Assembly (NCBI RefSeq): GCF_014673495.1
Contig: NZ_CP051006.1
Coordinates: 7,067,001 to 7,131,000, forward strand
Direction: 5' to 3'
Length of the DNA stretch: 64,000 bases
Source: Streptomyces griseofuscus
Lineage (GTDB): Bacteria > Actinomycetota > Actinomycetes > Streptomycetales > Streptomycetaceae
Shown here: positions 51,595-60,516 of the stretch, one piece after another
Layout: each line of letters starts with the position of its first letter
Numbering within the stretch: position 1 is the stretch's first letter
Notes under the pieces: model-generated
The model's database searches: none
What the model saw: the letters and a program-made list of their open reading frames with translations, nothing else
What the model was told of the DNA's origin: nothing
Position numbers and translations under genes: made by a program

Positions 51595-52752
51595 TCAGCG
51601 GCGCGCCGTCACCGTGCCGTCCACCGCGAACAGTTGCTCCTCCACATGGTCCAGGGCCAGCCGCAGCGCCCCCGTGGCCACGGCCGCCTCGCCCAGCGCG
51701 GACAGCGCCACCCGGGGCGGCCGCAGACAGTAGCGGGCCAGTTCGCGGCGCAGCGGTTCCAGGACGCCGTCCAGGCCGGCCGCCCAGCCGCCCACCACGA
51801 CCAATTCCGGGTCGAGCGCCAGCACCAGCGCGGCCACATCGTGCACCAGCCGCTGGATGAACCGCTCCACGGCCGCCCGCGCCCGCAGATCGCCCTCCCG
51901 CGCCAGCGCGAAGACCTGGGCCACCGCCTGCTCGTCCAGCGGGTGCAACGGTTCGTCGGTGGTGGACAGCAGCGTCTCCGGAGTGGCCTCCCGGCCCAGC
52001 AGATGCAGTGCCCCGATCTCGCCCGCCGCCCCGCCGAAGCCGCGGTGCAGCCGGCCGCCGATCAGCGCGCCCGCCCCGGGGCTCAGCCCGGCCAGCACGA
52101 ACACCACATCGTCGGTCTCGTCCGCCGCGCCCTTCCAGTGCTCGGCGACCGCCGCCGCGTTGGCGTCGTTCTCCACCAGCACCGGACACTTGAAGGAACG
52201 GCTCAGCCGCTCACCGAGGTTCAGACCCGTCCACTGCGGCAGCGCCGTGCTCAGCCGGACCGTGCCGTCCGCCGCCACGATGCCGGGCGTGCCCACACCC
52301 ACCGCGCGCAGCGAGTCCCGCGGGACCCCGCAGCGCCGCAGCAACTCGGCCACCGTGCCCCGCAGCCGGTCCAGGCGCTCGTCCGCCGACGCCGTCTCGG
52401 TGACCTCCTTGGCCTGCCGGCCCAGCACCCGCCCGTCCAGGTCGGACAGCAGCGCCGCGACCCGGTGCGGGCCGATCTCCAGGCCCAGCAGATGCCCCGC
52501 CTCGGCCCGGAACCGGAACCGGCGGGCCGGACGCCCCTGCCGGCGCGCGATCCCCTCGTCGGCGGCCCGCTCGACCACGAGCCCCGCCTCGATCAGGCCC
52601 TCCACCACACCCTCGACCGTGGGCCGGGACAGCCCGGTGACCCGCGCGATCTCGGTGAGCGTCGCACAGTCCGTGGCCCGCAGCGCATGCAGCACCACCG
52701 CGGAATTGATCCTTCGCAGCAGCGAGGGATCGCCGCCGGTCAGCTGGCCCAC
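51595..52752 (-). CDS. ROK-family transcriptional regulator
   Basis: 385 residues from a GTG. Winged helix at about 15-65 (ALRATDCATLTEIARVTGLSRPTVEGVVEGLI) and a ROK domain with AVGVGTPGIVAADG, LVENDANAAAVAEHW and FGGAAGEIGALH. The usual ROK zinc motif (CxCGxxGC) after GEIGH is absent (GREATPETLL), so it probably lacks the structural zinc and sugar-kinase activity. Such regulators control carbohydrate uptake genes in Streptomyces. No sugar operon is adjacent. Confidence 0.88.
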   Translation of the reverse strand: MGQLTGGDPSLLRRINSAVVLHALRATDCATLTEIARVTGLSRPTVEGVVEGLIEAGLVVERAADEGIARRQGRPARRFRFRAEAGHLLGLEIGPHRVAALLSDLDGRVLGRQAKEVTETASADERLDRLRGTVAELLRRCGVPRDSLRAVGVGTPGIVAADGTVRLSTALPQWTGLNLGERLSRSFKCPVLVENDANAAAVAEHWKGAADETDDVVFVLAGLSPGAGALIGGRLHRGFGGAAGEIGALHLLGREATPETLLSTTDEPLHPLDEQAVAQVFALAREGDLRARAAVERFIQRLVHDVAALVLALDPELVVVGGWAAGLDGVLEPLRRELARYCLRPPRVALSALGEAAVATGALRLALDHVEEQLFAVDGTVTARR

Positions 52753-52848
52753 CGTCGGTCCTCCCAGCTCGCGGGCGTGTTGGCCGGATCGTACTCGTCC
52801 CGCACCGCCCCGGCGAGCGCCGGGTTCGACCGGAGCGCGGCAGGAAGC

Positions 52849-53508
52849 TCAGCGCGGCTCCACGAACCCGGACTCGTACGCCGCGATCACCGCCTGCGTA
52901 CGGTCGCGCGCCCCGAGCTTGGCCAGTACGGCGCTCACATGCGACTTGACCGTCTCCGCGCCCACCACCAGACCGGCGGCGATCTCCGCGTTGGACAGCC
53001 CGCGCGCCATCAGCCGCAGCACCTCCGCCTCCCGCTCGGTCAGCCGCGCCCGCTCCAGGACGGACCGCGCGGGCCGCCCGGAGCCGTCGCCGTACCGCTC
53101 GGCGAGCCGTCGTACCGAGGCCGGAAACAGCAGTGACTCGCCCGCCGCGACCAGCCGTACCGCGTGCACGATCTCGGCGGGCCGGGCGCGCTTCAGCAGG
53201 AACCCGTCGGCGCCCGCGCGCAGCGCCTCGTACACGTACTCGTCGTCCTCGAAGGTGGTCACCACGAGGATCTTCGGCGGGTCGGCGACCGTGCGCAGCA
53301 CCGCGCGGGTGGCCTCGATGCCGTCCAGCAGCGGCATCCGCACATCCATGGCGACGACATCGGGCCGCAGCCGCCGCACCAGCGGGATCACCGCCGCGCC
53401 GTCCGCCGCCTCGCCCACCACCTCGATGTCGGACTGCGCTCCGAGCACGGCCCGCAGCCCCGCGCGGACCAGTATTTCGTCGTCGACGAGGAGTACGGTG
53501 ACCGGCAT
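52849..53508 (-). CDS. LuxR-type response regulator
   Basis: 219 residues. Receiver domain with VLLVDDEILVRAGLRAVL, the phospho-acceptor Asp in VVAMDVRMPLLDG, the conserved Thr in VTTFEDDEYV and Lys in GADGFLLKRA; C-terminal LuxR helix-turn-helix (LTEREAEVLRLMARGLSNAEIAAGLVVGAETVKSHVSAVLAKLGARDR). It is encoded 22 bases downstream of its histidine kinase gene. The likely targets are the divergent ABC exporter genes. Confidence 0.93.
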   Translation of the reverse strand: MPVTVLLVDDEILVRAGLRAVLGAQSDIEVVGEAADGAAVIPLVRRLRPDVVAMDVRMPLLDGIEATRAVLRTVADPPKILVVTTFEDDEYVYEALRAGADGFLLKRARPAEIVHAVRLVAAGESLLFPASVRRLAERYGDGSGRPARSVLERARLTEREAEVLRLMARGLSNAEIAAGLVVGAETVKSHVSAVLAKLGARDRTQAVIAAYESGFVEPR

Positions 53509-53530
53509 CCGGCCAGCCTACCGAGGGCCC

Positions 53531-54685
53531 TCAGCCCAGCGGCAGTTCGACCCGGACCAGCCATTCGTCCCGCTCCGGGCCGGTGTGCGCGGTGCCGCCG
53601 AGCAGAGCGGCGCGCTCGCGTATCCCGCGCAGCCCGCTGCCCCGGCCGGAGCCGGGTATCGGCTCCGGCAGCGCGTTGCGCACCCGGAGCAGCAGCCGGT
53701 CGTCGGTGACCGCGACCCGGACCCGCACGGGTACGGCGCCCGCGTGCCGCAGCACATTCGTCAGCGACTCCTGGAGAATGCGGTACCCCTCGCGGGACAC
53801 CGGCCCCGGCACCGCCGCGACCGGCCCCGACACATCGGCGTCCACCGTCGCCCCCGAGGCCCGCGCCGACTCCAGCAGCCGGTCCGCGTCGGCCAGCGTG
53901 GGCCGGGCGCTCGCCGGCCGCTCGGCCTCGCGCAGCACCCCCAGCACCCGCTCCAGATCGGCGAGCGCGGCCCGGCCGGTCTCCTCGATCGCGCCGAGCG
54001 CCCGGTCGGTGAACTCCGGATCGCCCGCCGCGCGCGCCGCGCCCGCCTGCACCACCGCCACCGTCAGCGCGTGCCCGATGGAGTCGTGCAACTCCCGTGC
54101 GATCCGGTTCCGTTCGAGCAGCTGCTCGGTGCGCTCCTCCAGCGCGGCCAGCAGCTCGGCGGCCGACGGCCCGAGCAGCCGGCGCGCGCACGCCGTGACC
54201 AGCGCGCCCAGACCGACCACCGCGCCGTACAGGGCGAGCAGTGGAAGCGGTGACAGCAGGGCCCAGGCGGGCGCCGGTGACAGCCGGTCCAGCAGCGGCA
54301 TCCCGGACGGCGCGTGCCCCCACGCGCAGCCCGCCAGCTCGACCGCGGAGACGAGCGAGAACACCGTGATGAAGCAGGTCACCCAGCCGAGCACCCAGCG
54401 CAGCTCCAGCCAGGCCACCGTGCGCAGCCGGTCCCGCCAATTCGCCGCCGGGGCCTCGGATATGCCGGACTCCGGCGCGTCGGGCGTCAGCAGCAACCGC
54501 GCCTGCACGCCCTCGCCCCGGCGGACGGCGGGCAGCAGCCCGAGCGGGACGAGTACCAGGGCGGGCACCCAGGGACGCCCGGGGTCGATGAAGAGCCACA
54601 GACTCTCCATCAGCATCGGCACCCACAGATGCAGCAGCCGTGTGTACGTCGTCCCGCGCAGCAACGGGCGCAGGAAGCGGACCAT
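53531..54685 (-). CDS. Sensor histidine kinase (HisKA_3/NarL type)
   Basis: 384 residues from the ATG at 54685. The N-terminal half holds about four or five hydrophobic segments (SLWLFID, WVLGWVTCFITVFSLVSAVE, WALLSPLPLLALYGAVVGLGAL). The dimerisation helix with phospho-His is IARELHDSIGHALTVAV and the ATP-binding domain ends GSGLRGIRERAALLGG. With the response regulator it forms a two-component system of the type that controls antimicrobial-peptide or lipid-stress ABC exporters, which is consistent with the divergent pair at 54793-56432. Confidence 0.92.
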   Translation of the reverse strand: MVRFLRPLLRGTTYTRLLHLWVPMLMESLWLFIDPGRPWVPALVLVPLGLLPAVRRGEGVQARLLLTPDAPESGISEAPAANWRDRLRTVAWLELRWVLGWVTCFITVFSLVSAVELAGCAWGHAPSGMPLLDRLSPAPAWALLSPLPLLALYGAVVGLGALVTACARRLLGPSAAELLAALEERTEQLLERNRIARELHDSIGHALTVAVVQAGAARAAGDPEFTDRALGAIEETGRAALADLERVLGVLREAERPASARPTLADADRLLESARASGATVDADVSGPVAAVPGPVSREGYRILQESLTNVLRHAGAVPVRVRVAVTDDRLLLRVRNALPEPIPGSGRGSGLRGIRERAALLGGTAHTGPERDEWLVRVELPLG

Positions 54686-54792
54686 GGACACATCGTCGCA
54701 CCCGCCACTGACAACGGACCTCCCCCGCGCGGGGGAGACGAACCCCACCGGCGGGGGAGGCGTCAACTCCCGTGCCCCGCCAGGCTGAAGCC

Positions 54793-55713
54793 ATGACCAG
54801 CATCGACGTACACGACCTCACCAAGGAGTACGGCACCAGGCGGGCCGTGGACGGTCTGGGCTTCAGCGTCCGCCCCGGCCGTGTCACCGGTTTCCTCGGC
54901 CCCAACGGCGCGGGCAAGTCCACCACCATGCGCCTCGTCCTCGGCCTCGACCGCCCCACCGGGGGCACCGCCACCATCGGCGGCCGGCCGTACGCCGCGC
55001 TGCGCGAGCCGCTGCGCCGGGTGGGCGCCCTGCTGGACGCCGGGGCCGCGCACCGCTCCCGCAGCGCCCGCGATCATCTGCGGGCCCTCGCGGCCAGCAA
55101 CCGCATCCCCGGCGCCCGCGTCGACGCGGTCCTCGAACACACCGGTCTCGCCGAGGTGGCCCGGCGCCGGGTGGGCACCTACTCGCTCGGCATGCGCCAG
55201 CGGCTCGGCATCGCCGCGGCCCTGCTCGGCGACCCCGAGGTGATCCTGCTGGACGAACCCGCCAACGGCCTCGACCCCGAGGGCATCGTCTGGATCCGCA
55301 CCCTGCTGCGCGGCCTCGCCGCCGACGGCCGTACCGTCCTGGTCTCCAGCCATCTGATGAACGAGACCGCCTCCTTCGCCGACCACCTGGTGATCCTCGG
55401 CCGCGGCCGCCTCCTCGCCGACACCCCCGTGCGGGAGTTCATCGACGCCCGCGTCCAGCCCGAGGTCAGGGTCCGCAGCTCCGACACGGCCGCGCTCGGC
55501 GAACTGCTCGCCCGGCACGGCCACGACGCCGTACGGCACCCGGACGGCGCCTGGACGGTACGGCACACCCGCGCCGAGGAACTCGGCCGTCTGCTCGCCC
55601 AGGAAGGCGTGCCCGTACTCGAACTGGCCGCCCACGAGGGCACCTTGGAGCAGGCGTACCTCGATCTGACCGCCGCCGAAGCCGAGTTCACCGCCCAGCC
55701 CCAGGAGGTCTGA
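54793..55713 (+). CDS. ABC transporter ATP-binding protein
   Basis: 306 residues from the ATG at 54793. Walker A GPNGAGKSTTM, signature LGMRQRLGIAAALL, Walker B VILLDEPANGLDPEG, and the H-loop SSHLMNE. The C-terminal extension (about 220-306) is the BcrA-type domain. It energises the permease encoded three bases downstream and resembles drug/bacitracin-type exporters. It is divergent from the two-component genes. Confidence 0.93.
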   Translation: MTSIDVHDLTKEYGTRRAVDGLGFSVRPGRVTGFLGPNGAGKSTTMRLVLGLDRPTGGTATIGGRPYAALREPLRRVGALLDAGAAHRSRSARDHLRALAASNRIPGARVDAVLEHTGLAEVARRRVGTYSLGMRQRLGIAAALLGDPEVILLDEPANGLDPEGIVWIRTLLRGLAADGRTVLVSSHLMNETASFADHLVILGRGRLLADTPVREFIDARVQPEVRVRSSDTAALGELLARHGHDAVRHPDGAWTVRHTRAEELGRLLAQEGVPVLELAAHEGTLEQAYLDLTAAEAEFTAQPQEV

Positions 55714-55715
55714 CC

Positions 55716-56432
55716 ATGCCGTTCGTCCCGGTTCTGCGCGCCGAGCTGATCAAGATCCGCACCCTGCGCTCGCTCATCGGCGCGCTGGCCGCAGTCGTCC
55801 TCGTCACGGCCGCCTTCTCCGCGCTCGCCTCGGCCGCTCCCGACGAGAACGACCCCGACCCGCTGTTCTCCGCGTTCTTCGGCATCAGCTTCGGACAGAT
55901 CGCCGCGATCGCCTTCGGTACGACGGCCGTGGCGGCGGAGTTCCGGGGCGGGGCGCTGCGGCTGACCCTGGCGGCCACCCCGGACCGGCCCCGCTGGTTC
56001 GCCGCCAAGGCCGCCGCGATCGCCCTGCCCGCGCTCGCCGTCGGACTGCTCACGGGAGCGGTGACACTCCTGGTCGGCAAGGCCGCCCTCGGCGCCGAAG
56101 GGCCGACCTGGGCCGAGGGGCTGCGCGGCGCCGTCGGCTGCGCCCTCCAGCTCACCCTGATGGCCCTGTTCGCCGCGGGCCTCACCGCCGTACTGCGCAG
56201 CGGTGTCGCGACCCTCTCGATCCTGATCCCGTTCCTGCTGATCGTGTCCTTCGTGATCGGCGACATGTCCTCGGGCATCGCCGACTTCCTCCCCGACCGC
56301 GCGGGCCAGGTCGCCCTGCACAGCTCCTGGGACGGCCCCCTCGGCCCCTGGACCGGACTGGCGATGTGCGCCCTGTGGAGTGCGGCGGCGCTGCTGGCGG
56401 GGATGTGGTCCGTGAGCCGCAGGGACGCCTGA
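55716..56432 (+). CDS. ABC-2 type permease
   Basis: 238 residues, six hydrophobic segments (LIGALAAVVLVTAAFSALASA; PALAVGLLTGAVTLLV; LTLMALFAAGLTAVLR; LSILIPFLLIVSFVIGDM; MCALWSAAALLAGMW). The early ELIKIRTLRS is typical for BcrB-like membrane components. It starts two bases after the ATP-binding gene, so they form one exporter. The stop is one base from the end of the convergent glycosylase gene. Confidence 0.9.
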   Translation: MPFVPVLRAELIKIRTLRSLIGALAAVVLVTAAFSALASAAPDENDPDPLFSAFFGISFGQIAAIAFGTTAVAAEFRGGALRLTLAATPDRPRWFAAKAAAIALPALAVGLLTGAVTLLVGKAALGAEGPTWAEGLRGAVGCALQLTLMALFAAGLTAVLRSGVATLSILIPFLLIVSFVIGDMSSGIADFLPDRAGQVALHSSWDGPLGPWTGLAMCALWSAAALLAGMWSVSRRDA

Positions 56433-56433
56433 G

Positions 56434-56982
56434 CTACTCCTCGGCCGCCAGCCGCAGCCGCCCGTACTCCTCCGCCATCGTCGCCACCGTCCAATGGGCG
56501 TTCAGACCACTGGGGTTGGGGAGAACCCAGATCCGGGTGTCGCCGATGGTGCGCTGCTGGGGGCCGATCCGGGCGGCGCGGTCGGCGAAGGCGGCGCGGT
56601 AGGCGGTCACACCGACCACGGCGAGCCAGCGCGGCGCGAGCTGCCGTACCTTCTCGGTCAGCAGCCGGCCGCCCTCGGCGTACTCCTCGGCGGTCAGCTC
56701 GTCCGCCCGGGCGGTGGCGCGGGCCACGACATTGGTGATGCCGAGGCCGTAAGACAACAGCTCCCCCTGCTCGGCCGGTTCCAGCCGTCGCGGGGTGAAG
56801 CCGGACAGGTGCAGCACCGGCCAGAACCGGTTCCCGGGCCGGGCGAAGTGGTGGCCGGTGGCCGCCGTCATCAGGCCCGGGTTGATACCGCAGAAGAGCA
56901 CCCGCAGGCCGCCCGCGACCACGTCCGGGACGAGACGGTCGCGGGCGGCCTCCAGGTCCGCCTTCGAAAGACGCGGAGTCAG
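56434..56982 (-). CDS. mug: Mug-type G/U mismatch-specific DNA glycosylase
   Basis: 182 residues if started at the CTG at 56982. The core is typical: VLFCGINPGLMTAATGHHFARPGNRFWPVLH, then LGITNVVARATARADEL, and the end motif VLPNPSGLNAHW. It removes uracil or thymine opposite guanine. No ATG, GTG or TTG exists upstream of the GTG at 56922, but the 20 codons before it (TPRLSKADLEAARDRLVPD) look like the conserved N-terminus. CTG at 56982 overlaps the purB stop as CTGA and has GGAG seven bases ahead. A start at 56922 is the alternative. Confidence 0.88.
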   Translation of the reverse strand: MTPRLSKADLEAARDRLVPDVVAGGLRVLFCGINPGLMTAATGHHFARPGNRFWPVLHLSGFTPRRLEPAEQGELLSYGLGITNVVARATARADELTAEEYAEGGRLLTEKVRQLAPRWLAVVGVTAYRAAFADRAARIGPQQRTIGDTRIWVLPNPSGLNAHWTVATMAEEYGRLRLAAEE

Positions 56983-58421
56983 AGGATCGCTCCGGGGGTG
57001 TAGCCGGCGGCCTCCGGGCGCTGCTTGACGATCTCCTCGATCCGGCCGATGACCACGCCGACCTGGTCGGCCGCGGCGCCCGTGAAGGACAGCTTGTCGG
57101 CCATCAGCGCGGCCAGCTGCGCACGGTCCAGCGGCAGCCGCTCGTCCGCGGCGAGCTTGTCCAGCAGATCGTTGCGCTCGGCGCCCTGCTCGCGCATGGC
57201 CAGGGCGGTGGCGACCGCGTTCTCCTTGATCGCCTCGTGCGCGACCTCGCGGCCGACCCCGGCGCGCACCGCGCCCATCAGCACCTTGGTGGTGGCGAGG
57301 AACGGCAGGTAGCGGTCCAGCTCACGGGCGATGACCGCCGGGAACGCGCCGAACTCGTCGAGCACGGTCAGGAAGGTCTCCAGCAGGCCGTCCAGCGCGA
57401 AGAACGCGTCCGGGAGCGCGACGCGGCGCACCACGGAGCAGGACACATCGCCCTCGTTCCACTGGTCGCCCGCCAGCTCGCCGGTCATCGAGGCGTAGCC
57501 GCGCAGGATCACCATCAGGCCGTTGACGCGCTCGCAGGAGCGGGTGTTCATCTTGTGCGGCATCGCCGAGGAGCCGACCTGGCCCGGCTTGAAGCCCTCG
57601 GTGACCAGCTCGTTGCCGGCCATCAGCCGGATCGTCCTGGCCAGCGAGGACGGGGCCGCCGCCAGCTGCACCAGCGCGGTGACGGCCTCGTAGTCCAGCG
57701 AGCGCGGGTAGACCTGGCCGACCGAGGTGAACGCCTGGGAGAAGCCCAGGTGGACGGCGATCCGCTGCTCCAGCTCGGCGAGCTTGGCCGCGTCGCCGCC
57801 CAGCAGGTCCAGCATGTCCTGCGCGGTGCCGACCGGGCCCTTGATGCCGCGCAGCGGATAGCGGGCGAGCAGCTCCTCGACGCGGCCGTAGGCCACGAGC
57901 AGCTCTTCGGCGGCGGTCGCGAAGCGCTTGCCGAGGGTGGTGGCCTGCGCGGCCACGTTGTGCGAGCGGCCGGCCATGACCAGCTCGGCGTACTCGCCGG
58001 CCAGCTTGCCCAGACGGGCGAGGACGGACACGCTGCGGTCGCGCATCAGCTCCAGGGAGAGCCGGATCTGGAGCTGCTCGACGTTCTCCGTGAGGTCACG
58101 GGAGGTCATGCCCTTGTGCACATGCTCGTGCCCGGCGAGGGCGTTGAACTCCTCGATCCGCGCCTTCACATCGTGCCGGGTGACCTTCTCGCGCTCGGCG
58201 ATCGAGGCCAGGTCGACGGTGTCGAGGACACGCTCGTAGTCGGCGATCGCCTCGTCCGGCACCTCGATGCCGAGGTCCTTCTGGGCCCGCAGCACGGCGA
58301 GCCAGAGCTGCCGCTCCAGCTTCACCTTCTGCTCGGGCGACCAGAGCGTGGCGAGCTCGGCGGAGGCGTAGCGTCCGGCGAGGACGTTCGGGATGCGGGG
58401 CTTGGCGGGCGCTGAAGTCAC
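56979..58421 (-). CDS. purB: Adenylosuccinate lyase
   Basis: 480 residues from a GTG. The fumarase/ASL superfamily signature GSSAMPHKMNTRSCERV holds the catalytic serine loop, and TSRDLTENVEQLQ and SHNVAAQATTLGKR give the other active-site parts. It splits SAICAR and adenylosuccinate to fumarate in purine synthesis. Full length, no defect. The next genes to the right belong to a mobile element, so purB marks the edge of core chromosomal sequence in this window. The 140 bases to 58560 hold the promoter region and no other gene that I can support. Confidence 0.97.
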   Translation of the reverse strand: MTSAPAKPRIPNVLAGRYASAELATLWSPEQKVKLERQLWLAVLRAQKDLGIEVPDEAIADYERVLDTVDLASIAEREKVTRHDVKARIEEFNALAGHEHVHKGMTSRDLTENVEQLQIRLSLELMRDRSVSVLARLGKLAGEYAELVMAGRSHNVAAQATTLGKRFATAAEELLVAYGRVEELLARYPLRGIKGPVGTAQDMLDLLGGDAAKLAELEQRIAVHLGFSQAFTSVGQVYPRSLDYEAVTALVQLAAAPSSLARTIRLMAGNELVTEGFKPGQVGSSAMPHKMNTRSCERVNGLMVILRGYASMTGELAGDQWNEGDVSCSVVRRVALPDAFFALDGLLETFLTVLDEFGAFPAVIARELDRYLPFLATTKVLMGAVRAGVGREVAHEAIKENAVATALAMREQGAERNDLLDKLAADERLPLDRAQLAALMADKLSFTGAAADQVGVVIGRIEEIVKQRPEAAGYTPGAIL

Positions 58422-58560
58422 GTGTCCAGAGTTTACAGTCCGTCCATACAGGGTCCGTACCGTCCAGGGACCGTAGGAAACTACAGGTCAGCGGGCCCTT
58501 GTGTGGGTCATCACGAGCGTGTCCGTGAGACGAATGTGAGACGGCGCTCTGGCTCCGTCT

Positions 58561-58830
58561 TCAGCTATCGCCGAGCGGCTGCTGTCTTGGCCGGCCACCC
58601 TTACGAGAGCGTCGCTCGGCGACTTCGCGCTCAGCCCTCTCAAGGTCAGCCCGGTCCTCAACGGTCCCGTGCTCCACGACGCGGGCCCTCATGTGGTCCA
58701 GAAGATCGTTCGTCCGGTCGGTGTCGAGTCGCTCGCACACCCTTCCGTACGCCTGCCAAAGCGGATCCGGCACGCGGATCGGGCGCGGGGTCGTGTGCCG
58801 CTTCGGCGCCTCGCCTGCCTGCTCTGCCAT
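58561..58830 (-). CDS. Small ribbon-helix-helix-like DNA-binding protein
   Basis: 89 residues. TTPRPIRVPDPLWQAYGRVCERLDTDRTNDLLDHMRARV is a strand followed by two helices, the layout of ribbon-helix-helix repressors, and the C-terminus is Arg-rich (ERRSRKGGRPRQQ). It is transcribed leftwards, divergent from the element's main operon, and three TGTAGATACA-type sites lie in the gap. A repressor of transfer genes is likely, but the family is not firmly recognised. Confidence 0.7.
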   Translation of the reverse strand: MAEQAGEAPKRHTTPRPIRVPDPLWQAYGRVCERLDTDRTNDLLDHMRARVVEHGTVEDRADLERAEREVAERRSRKGGRPRQQPLGDS

Positions 58831-58844
58831 CGCGCTACCTCTCT

Positions 58845-58912
58845 CGTAGATACACGGAATGCTCCCATGGGGCTTGTGTATCTACAAGGTTCTGTCTTAC
58901 TGTGTAGATACA
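58845..58912. promoter_or_regulatory. Three TGTAGATACA-type operators
   Basis: CGTAGATACA (58845-58854, +), TGTATCTACA (58877-58886, inverted) and TGTAGATACA (58903-58912, +). The last two form an inverted pair 16 bases apart. They lie between the small repressor-like gene and the divergent operon and probably bind a regulator of the element. Confidence 0.7.
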
Positions 58913-59013
58913 AGGTTAAGCGCTCCGAAAACGGGGCGGCCCCGCACCGGTGTTTCCGCCAAGTCCCACCGGCGCGGGGCCTCACGACCTACCTGACGCA
59001 ACAGGAGATCGCT

Positions 59014-59409
59014 GTGCAGAACTCTGCCATTCGCCGCACCCGCCGCGCCAACCGCCGGATCCTCCGGGCCCGCGTCACCGCACGTGCCGCCGCCCAGCGT
59101 CTCGCCGCCAGCTGCCGGCGCCGCCCCCGCTCTCTCGCGACCGTCGCCGTCGCCTCCGGGGTCGCCAAGGACACCGTCACCGGCGTTACCAACGGCCTGC
59201 GGTCCGTGGCGAAGCGCCTCGGCCTCACCCCCGCCGAGCAGGCCCGCACCAAGCGCACCGTCGCCGGAGGCCGCGGCCACCACACCCGCGCCGTCGCCCA
59301 CTGGACGCTTAGCCAGGTGCGCACCCTGCTCGCCGCGTACAAGCCGCGGAAGCCGGAGTTCATCGCCGCCGTCGCCCTGATCGCCGCGTTCGCCGGTGGC
59401 GCCCGATGA
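59014..59409 (+). CDS. Small basic protein of the mobile element, first gene of the operon
   Basis: 131 residues from a GTG with AGGAGA ahead. The first 40 residues are Arg/Ala-rich; residues 41-75 (SLATVAVASGVAKDTVTGVTNGLRSVAKRLG) could be a helix-turn-helix. The end is hydrophobic (FIAAVALIAAFAGG), so it may touch the membrane. The stop overlaps the next start as ATGA. The family is not recognised. Confidence 0.75.
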   Translation: MQNSAIRRTRRANRRILRARVTARAAAQRLAASCRRRPRSLATVAVASGVAKDTVTGVTNGLRSVAKRLGLTPAEQARTKRTVAGGRGHHTRAVAHWTLSQVRTLLAAYKPRKPEFIAAVALIAAFAGGAR

Positions 59410-59714
59410 CGAACCCGACCGAGACGGCCCGCACCGAGCGGGCCGCCCGCGGGCAGGAGGCCAGCAGCATCTACGTTGCCGCCGTCCGCGCTGACCACTT
59501 CGCCCGCTGCACCCGATGCCGCGAGGTTCACGCCGCGGCCAAGGCGGCGGCCGACGAGAACGCCGAGTCCATGGCCCGTCGTGACCGCCGCCAGCTTGGC
59601 CTGAACATCGGCGGTCGGCGCATGGTCGCTGCCGGGGCCATCAGCGGTCGCGTCGACGTCCGTATCACCGAGGCCGGCGTCACCGGCGTCATCCGCAAGG
59701 GGGCCCGCCGATGA
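59406..59714 (+). CDS. Small unknown protein of the mobile element
   Basis: 102 residues; ATG overlaps the previous stop. CTRC at about residue 35 could be half of a metal site. The middle is helical and charged, and the C-terminus is basic. No family recognised. The overlap with both neighbours shows that it is translated as part of the chain. Confidence 0.72.
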   Translation: MTNPTETARTERAARGQEASSIYVAAVRADHFARCTRCREVHAAAKAAADENAESMARRDRRQLGLNIGGRRMVAAGAISGRVDVRITEAGVTGVIRKGARR

Positions 59715-59935
59715 GCAGCTCCGCCGAGGTGGACGCGGTGTCGCCCCTGCGGCAGTTCGCTGTCGGTGGGTGCTCGTTGGGCATCGCCGCCGAGCTGGAC
59801 ATGGCCCGCGAGGCCTTGGCCGAGACGGACGCGGCGAACATTCACGACGTCGACGACATGATCCGTTCCGCGGTCATTCTGTCGATGCGGCTCCGCACCC
59901 TCGTCGCCGCCGTCGAGGCGGGTGAGCCCCAGTGA
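59711..59935 (+). CDS. Small acidic unknown protein of the mobile element
   Basis: 74 residues, mostly helical and acidic (LDMAREALAETDAANIHDVDDMIRSA). Start and stop overlap the neighbouring genes. Function unknown. Confidence 0.72.
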   Translation: MSSSAEVDAVSPLRQFAVGGCSLGIAAELDMAREALAETDAANIHDVDDMIRSAVILSMRLRTLVAAVEAGEPQ

Positions 59936-60315
59936 GCACTGAGCATCCGCCCACGGTCACCCTCACCACCAGCGACCACGGAGACGTCACCCTCCCCGAA
60001 CCCTCTTGGTGCCTCGGCCACGCGATCCACGATCCCGAAACGCAGTACGCCAACATCATCCACAGCAGCACCGACACCGTTCTGACGTTCCGGCGCGCCC
60101 TCCTAATGACCGCCTGCCTGGTGCAGTCCCCCAACGCCGCGCCCGGAACTGAGGGACTTGGCGGTCCCACGCCCGGCGTATCCGTGTACCCGCTCGGCGA
60201 GACCCTCGGCCCCGACCAGCTGTACGACCTCGCCGGCCGCCTCGATGCGTACGCCGACCAGCTGCGGGATCTGGCCGACCAGCTCACCCGAATCCTCGGC
60301 GGTGAGGACCGGTGA
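59932..60315 (+). CDS. DUF6907-like protein
   Basis: 127 residues from a GTG. PSWCLGHAIHDPETQYANIIHSS is the pattern of DUF6907, a family common on Streptomyces plasmids and integrative elements. The C-terminal third is a helix (LYDLAGRLDAYADQLRDLADQLTRIL). Function is unknown. Overlaps both neighbours. Confidence 0.75.
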   Translation: MSTEHPPTVTLTTSDHGDVTLPEPSWCLGHAIHDPETQYANIIHSSTDTVLTFRRALLMTACLVQSPNAAPGTEGLGGPTPGVSVYPLGETLGPDQLYDLAGRLDAYADQLRDLADQLTRILGGEDR

Positions 60316-60512
60316 ACCGCGGCCCTGTCCGGCGCCCGACCGAGGTTGCCGCCCTCCGCGCGGTGGCCCGGTCCGCCCGGCCCCTCCCACCCCCCGCAGT
60401 GCTGTTCGCGCACCTCGTCGTCACCGACGCCGCCCGCGACCGGCACGGCTCCAACCTCCTCGGCCACCGCATCGCCCGCGCTGCCGGTGTCCTCACCGAA
60501 CTCCCGGAGTAA
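60312..60512 (+). CDS. Small basic unknown protein of the mobile element
   Basis: 66 residues from a GTG that overlaps the previous stop. The N-terminus is Arg/Pro-rich, the rest is helical. No family recognised. Four bases separate it from the next gene. Confidence 0.68.
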   Translation: MNRGPVRRPTEVAALRAVARSARPLPPPAVLFAHLVVTDAARDRHGSNLLGHRIARAAGVLTELPE

Positions 60513-60516
60513 CCCC

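Noticed and set aside
58422..58560. tRNA fragment or attachment site next to purB
   Set aside because: No T-arm or acceptor-stem pattern could be found on either strand.
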